A stretch of 64,000 nucleotides of DNA. It comes from Bacteroidales bacterium UBA4814. GTDB lineage: Bacteria > Bacteroidota > Bacteroidia > Bacteroidales > UBA7960. The stretch is taken from assembly GCA_002402465.1 (NCBI GenBank), contig DHFW01000052.1:62515-126514 (forward strand). Reading direction: 5' to 3'. Of this stretch, positions 61,329 through 64,000 are shown piece by piece. The notes below the pieces were generated by a model. It saw only the letters and a list, made by a program, of their open reading frames with translations, ran no database searches and was not told the origin of the DNA. The translations under genes and the position numbers were made by a program. How positions within the stretch are numbered: position 1 is the stretch's first letter; every line of letters begins with the position of its first letter.

Positions 61329-61735
61329 ACACCTCACTAGAAGAAAAACTTAGAAAGAAATCCATTAAACCAACGGCCATGCGCCTTTTGGTTTTACAAT
61401 GCTTAATGGAGCAAAACCGTGCATTAAGTTTGAATGAACTAGAAGTGCTTTTCGAAAATGCTGATAAGTCAACCATATTCAGGACGCTCAAAACATTTCA
61501 AGAAAACTACTTGGTACACAGAATCAATGACGGTAGTGGAGCAATCAAATATGCCCTTTGTGATGATGACTGTATTTGCAGTTTGGAAGATAACCACATT
61601 CATTTCTTGTGTACTAAATGCGAAAAAACCTATTGCCTAAAGGATACCCCTATCACAACTCCGAATTTACCAAATGGATTTAGAGCAAACTTTGCCAATT
61701 ACCTGATTGAAGGCATCTGCTCTGCTTGTTCTTAG
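61325..61735 (+). CDS. Fur-family metal-responsive repressor
   Basis: 136 residues from the ATG at 61325, which overlaps the Argonaute stop (ATGA). Residues 1-75 are the Fur winged helix (IKPTAMRLLVLQCLMEQNRALSLNELE, KSTIFRTLKTFQENYLVHRI). The C-terminal part has the structural zinc cysteines C-x2-C (LCTKCEKTYC) and CSAC at the end, with HIHF as a metal-sensing segment. Zur/Fur subtypes cannot be separated by eye. The TonB receptor downstream and the 7-1-7 palindrome between them suggest control of that receptor. Confidence 0.9.
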   Translation: MNTSLEEKLRKKSIKPTAMRLLVLQCLMEQNRALSLNELEVLFENADKSTIFRTLKTFQENYLVHRINDGSGAIKYALCDDDCICSLEDNHIHFLCTKCEKTYCLKDTPITTPNLPNGFRANFANYLIEGICSACS

Positions 61736-61737
61736 AA

Positions 61738-61768
61738 CTTTGCAATGGCATTGCACTCCTTAATTACT
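61738..61768 (+). promoter_or_regulatory. Promoter and Fur-family operator of the TonB receptor
   Basis: TGCAATGGCATTGCA (61741-61755) is a perfect 7-1-7 inverted repeat, the spacing of Fur/Zur/PerR boxes. It lies between a TTTG (61738-61741) and, 19 bases on, TAATTACT (61761-61768), a weak -7 match. A repressor bound there would block the promoter. The site is 6 bases after the Fur-like gene and 42 before the receptor start. Confidence 0.6.
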
Positions 61769-61796
61769 TGCTTTGTGTTCGAATTAAAACTTGAAC

Positions 61797-63965
61797 ATGA
61801 AGCACACATTTCTATTTCTATTCATTCTACTAAGCGTTTCGGCTGTCGCACAAAACAGCATTTACTTTCAGGTTAATGATGATGAAGGTGAAAGCCTCAT
61901 TGGAGCAACTATTGTTATTGAGGGTACGACAAATGGTGGTACAACAGACATAGATGGTAAGTATCATTTTCAAAATATTCCCAACGGCTCAATCAACTTT
62001 GTCATAAGCTATGTAGGGTATGAACCGCAATCCAAAACACTCCTTTTTCCTGAATCAGATGGTAAAACGATTGTTATTGTCATGGAATCCGGTGAAGAGC
62101 TTGAAGAAGTAATTGTTTCTGCTACACGTTCTTCAAGAACAATAGAGACCATTCCAACACGGATAGAAGCTGTAACTCTAGAAGAACTTGGAGAGAAAGC
62201 CGCAATGAACTCAAGTAACATAAGCATGGTACTTAGAGAGTCTCCAGGTATAATGATGCAACAAACCTCTTTGAGTTCAGGAAACATGAACATACGTATT
62301 CAGGGACTTGACGGTAGATATACCCAAATGCTCCGTGATGGAGCACCGATATATGGCGGCTTTGCAGGTGGGCTATCAATCTTACAGATCCCGCCACTTG
62401 ACTTAAAGCAGTTTGAAATCATTAAAGGTGGAAATTCAACACTCTACGGGGGTGGAGCCATTGCAGGTATCGTAAACTTGGTTTCCAAAACCCCAGAAGA
62501 AGAACCTGAACTTACCATAATGATTGACCAAACAAGCGCATTGGGAACTACAGGAAATATCTTCTATGCCCAGAAGTATGGAAAGTTGGGACTAACCATG
62601 TATGGGTCGGGAAACAATCAAATAGCGTACGATCCAGATGATGATGGTTTCTCGAACATGCCTCAATCACAGTCTCTCACTCTAAATCCACGATTATTTT
62701 ATTATCCCAACAACAACACAGAAGTTTCGCTTGGTGTAGGTGCAACCCTTGATGAAAGAACAGGTGGAGATATGAAAGTGATTGACGGCAATCCCGAGAT
62801 AGAAAATGTCTTTACGGAGGTAAATAAATCCGAAAGGTATAATTCTCAATTTCTTTTGAAGAACCGGAAAGATAACCGTGAGATAATATTAAAAAACAAT
62901 ATTAGCCTGTTCAACCGTGAATTAACTATTCCCGATTATCTATTTGACGGACAGCAGCTATCCAGTTTTTCAGAAGCATTTCTAAAACTGGACAAATCAG
63001 ATGAAAATGAATGGCACTTAGGAGTGAATCATTATTACGAATCTTTTACAGACAACAATCCTGATAGCCTTGGCGCTCAGGATTACACATTCAATACGTT
63101 TGGTGCTTTTATTCAGAACACCAGGAACTTAGGTGAAAGGTTTGTTTTTGAAGGTGGTTTGCGTACAGATTACAACATTGAGCATGGCCCTTTTGTGCTG
63201 CCAAGACTTGCTCTACTTTACAAGCACAGTAATAAGTTTTCTTCAAGGATAAGCGGTGCAATGGGTTATAAACTTCCAACGCTATTTACAGAAGATGCGG
63301 AGCGTATTTTTTATAGAGATATAGCACCGATTAGCACAAGTTCACTCAATCCCGAAACCTCCATTGGTGGGAATATTGACTTCAACTATAAAACTATTGT
63401 ACTAGACAAATTCACTTTTGCCATTAACCAACTCTTCTTTTTCACGCAGCTCAACCAAGCATTAGTCCTAAGAGAAGATGTACCAAGCAGCACATACTTT
63501 TATGAAAATGCCGATGGCCCAATTCAAAGTTCAGGCTTTGAAACTTCGATTAGAACCACATACGAAGACTTTAAATTATTTATGTATTACACCTATACCA
63601 ACACAGAACTGAAATACGACAATATAAATAAGCAGCAGCCCTTAACCCCTGAGAGTATGGCAGGTTTCATTCTGATGTATGAATTAGAAGACAATTGGTC
63701 AGTTGGCTACGAACTCTACTACACAGGTCGGCAATTTGATAACAGCTTTGATCAAAAATCGGACTATTGGACAATGGGTTTTATGGTGATGAAACACTTT
63801 GAACACATTACCTTATTTGCCAACTTCGAGAATTTCACCAATACAATGCAAACCAATTTTGAGCCACTTGTAAATGCTCCAATTTCGAATCCAACCTTTA
63901 ATGATATATGGGCACCCACTCCAGGCTTTGTATTTAATGGTGGTGTGAAGATTAACATTTTCTAA
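61797..63965 (+). CDS. TonB-dependent outer-membrane receptor
   Basis: 722 residues from the ATG at 61797. A signal peptide (about 1-20, FLFILLSVSAVAQ) precedes a carboxypeptidase-regulatory-like domain (about 22-95, GESLIGATIVIEGTTNGGTTDIDGKY). A TonB box-like stretch (EEVIVSATRSSRTIETIP), a plug domain (SNISMVLRESPGIMMQQ, IRIQGLDGRYTQMLRDGAP, IEIIKGG-type FEIIKGGNSTLYGGGAIAGIVNL) and a 22-strand barrel ending VKINIF complete it. Such receptors import chelated metals or other ligands. No SusD partner is present, and the upstream Fur-family gene suggests metal uptake or resistance. The substrate is unknown. Confidence 0.92.
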   Translation: MKHTFLFLFILLSVSAVAQNSIYFQVNDDEGESLIGATIVIEGTTNGGTTDIDGKYHFQNIPNGSINFVISYVGYEPQSKTLLFPESDGKTIVIVMESGEELEEVIVSATRSSRTIETIPTRIEAVTLEELGEKAAMNSSNISMVLRESPGIMMQQTSLSSGNMNIRIQGLDGRYTQMLRDGAPIYGGFAGGLSILQIPPLDLKQFEIIKGGNSTLYGGGAIAGIVNLVSKTPEEEPELTIMIDQTSALGTTGNIFYAQKYGKLGLTMYGSGNNQIAYDPDDDGFSNMPQSQSLTLNPRLFYYPNNNTEVSLGVGATLDERTGGDMKVIDGNPEIENVFTEVNKSERYNSQFLLKNRKDNREIILKNNISLFNRELTIPDYLFDGQQLSSFSEAFLKLDKSDENEWHLGVNHYYESFTDNNPDSLGAQDYTFNTFGAFIQNTRNLGERFVFEGGLRTDYNIEHGPFVLPRLALLYKHSNKFSSRISGAMGYKLPTLFTEDAERIFYRDIAPISTSSLNPETSIGGNIDFNYKTIVLDKFTFAINQLFFFTQLNQALVLREDVPSSTYFYENADGPIQSSGFETSIRTTYEDFKLFMYYTYTNTELKYDNINKQQPLTPESMAGFILMYELEDNWSVGYELYYTGRQFDNSFDQKSDYWTMGFMVMKHFEHITLFANFENFTNTMQTNFEPLVNAPISNPTFNDIWAPTPGFVFNGGVKINIF

Positions 63966-63968
63966 ACC

Positions 63969-64000
63969 ATGGACTTTTACCAAATCATAACTCCAATTAT
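63969..64000 (+). CDS. Start of a further gene, cut by the window edge
   Basis: ATG at 63969, 3 bases after the receptor stop, opens a frame reading MDFYQIITPI to the edge. Only ten residues are visible, so no family can be named. Position suggests the same metal-related operon. Confidence 0.45.
   Translation, partial: MDFYQIITPI

Larger units (their letters stand above)
43496..64000. mobile_element. Integrated genomic island carrying a restriction/ATPase/Argonaute locus (right end not in the window)
   Basis: Starts at the mnmE 3' end. It holds a tyrosine integrase, an excisionase-like HTH gene, small HTH genes, a VirE_N protein, a PriCT-2/DUF3987 protein, a type I restriction system, a ParB-AAA ATPase, a TOPRIM-like protein, an Argonaute, a Fur-family regulator and a TonB receptor, all on the + strand. 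Base and codon use is visibly richer in A+T than the backbone. No relaxase or type IV secretion gene is visible, so it may be a mobilisable or satellite-type element, or the rest may lie beyond the window. The right boundary is unknown; 64000 is only the window edge. Confidence 0.8.

Overview
The window comes from a Bacteroidota chromosome, probably of an anaerobic or facultative relative of the Bacteroidales/Marinilabiliales. The main grounds are several Bacteroidota-type promoters (TTTG, 18-19 bases, TAnnTTTG), a 46-residue bTHX ribosomal protein, a DUF2851 protein, response-regulator/PEP-synthase-like fusions, a TonB receptor with a carboxypeptidase-like N-terminal domain, and VirE_N/DUF3987 mobile-element genes. 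The exact genus cannot be read from the sequence.

Bases 1-43513 are ordinary backbone. In order: the end of an outer-membrane barrel protein; trxB; two tandem orphan membrane histidine kinases; an OsmC protein; a DUF2851 protein; a coiled-coil protein with zapA, a probable 6S RNA and rny; two exported thioredoxin-fold proteins; and a ferritin-like protein downstream of a three-gene NuoE/NuoF/(GltD+NuoG-like) flavin/iron-sulfur oxidoreductase. Next come two glutamate dehydrogenases that flank two receiver/PEP-synthase-like proteins, then wecB and a flippase, aroK, an NlpC/P60 hydrolase, and yqgE. A murL-murD2 pair suggests the D-Glu of peptidoglycan is made by epimerising UDP-MurNAc-L-Ala-L-Glu. 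The backbone ends with bTHX, trmH, an arginase-family gene, HU, fmt, ribH, a TPR protein, a lipoprotein, sucD and mnmE.

From the 3' end of mnmE (43496-43513) to the right edge lies an integrated element, visibly richer in A+T and with almost every gene on the + strand. The mnmE 3' end is the attachment site used by SGI1-type islands. The element opens with a regulatory region of palindromic repeats. It continues with an HTH/excisionase-like gene, a tyrosine integrase and an unknown gene. A replication-like module follows: two small HTH genes, a VirE_N protein and a PriCT-2/DUF3987 protein. No conjugation genes and no right end are visible.

The most striking part is 49885-61735, eight genes packed with overlaps or gaps of a few bases: XRE regulator, hsdM, hsdS, a ParB-AAA ATPase fusion, a TOPRIM-like protein, hsdR, a prokaryotic Argonaute and a Fur-family regulator. 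A type I restriction-modification system thus surrounds an ATPase/TOPRIM pair that recalls PARIS/OLD-type defence, and runs directly into an Argonaute whose PIWI active site looks degenerate while its guide-5'-phosphate pocket looks intact. The layout suggests one layered anti-phage or anti-plasmid locus. The Fur-like gene overlaps the Argonaute stop codon. It is followed by a perfect 7-1-7 palindrome and a TonB-dependent receptor, so a metal-responsive module is fused to the end of the defence operon.
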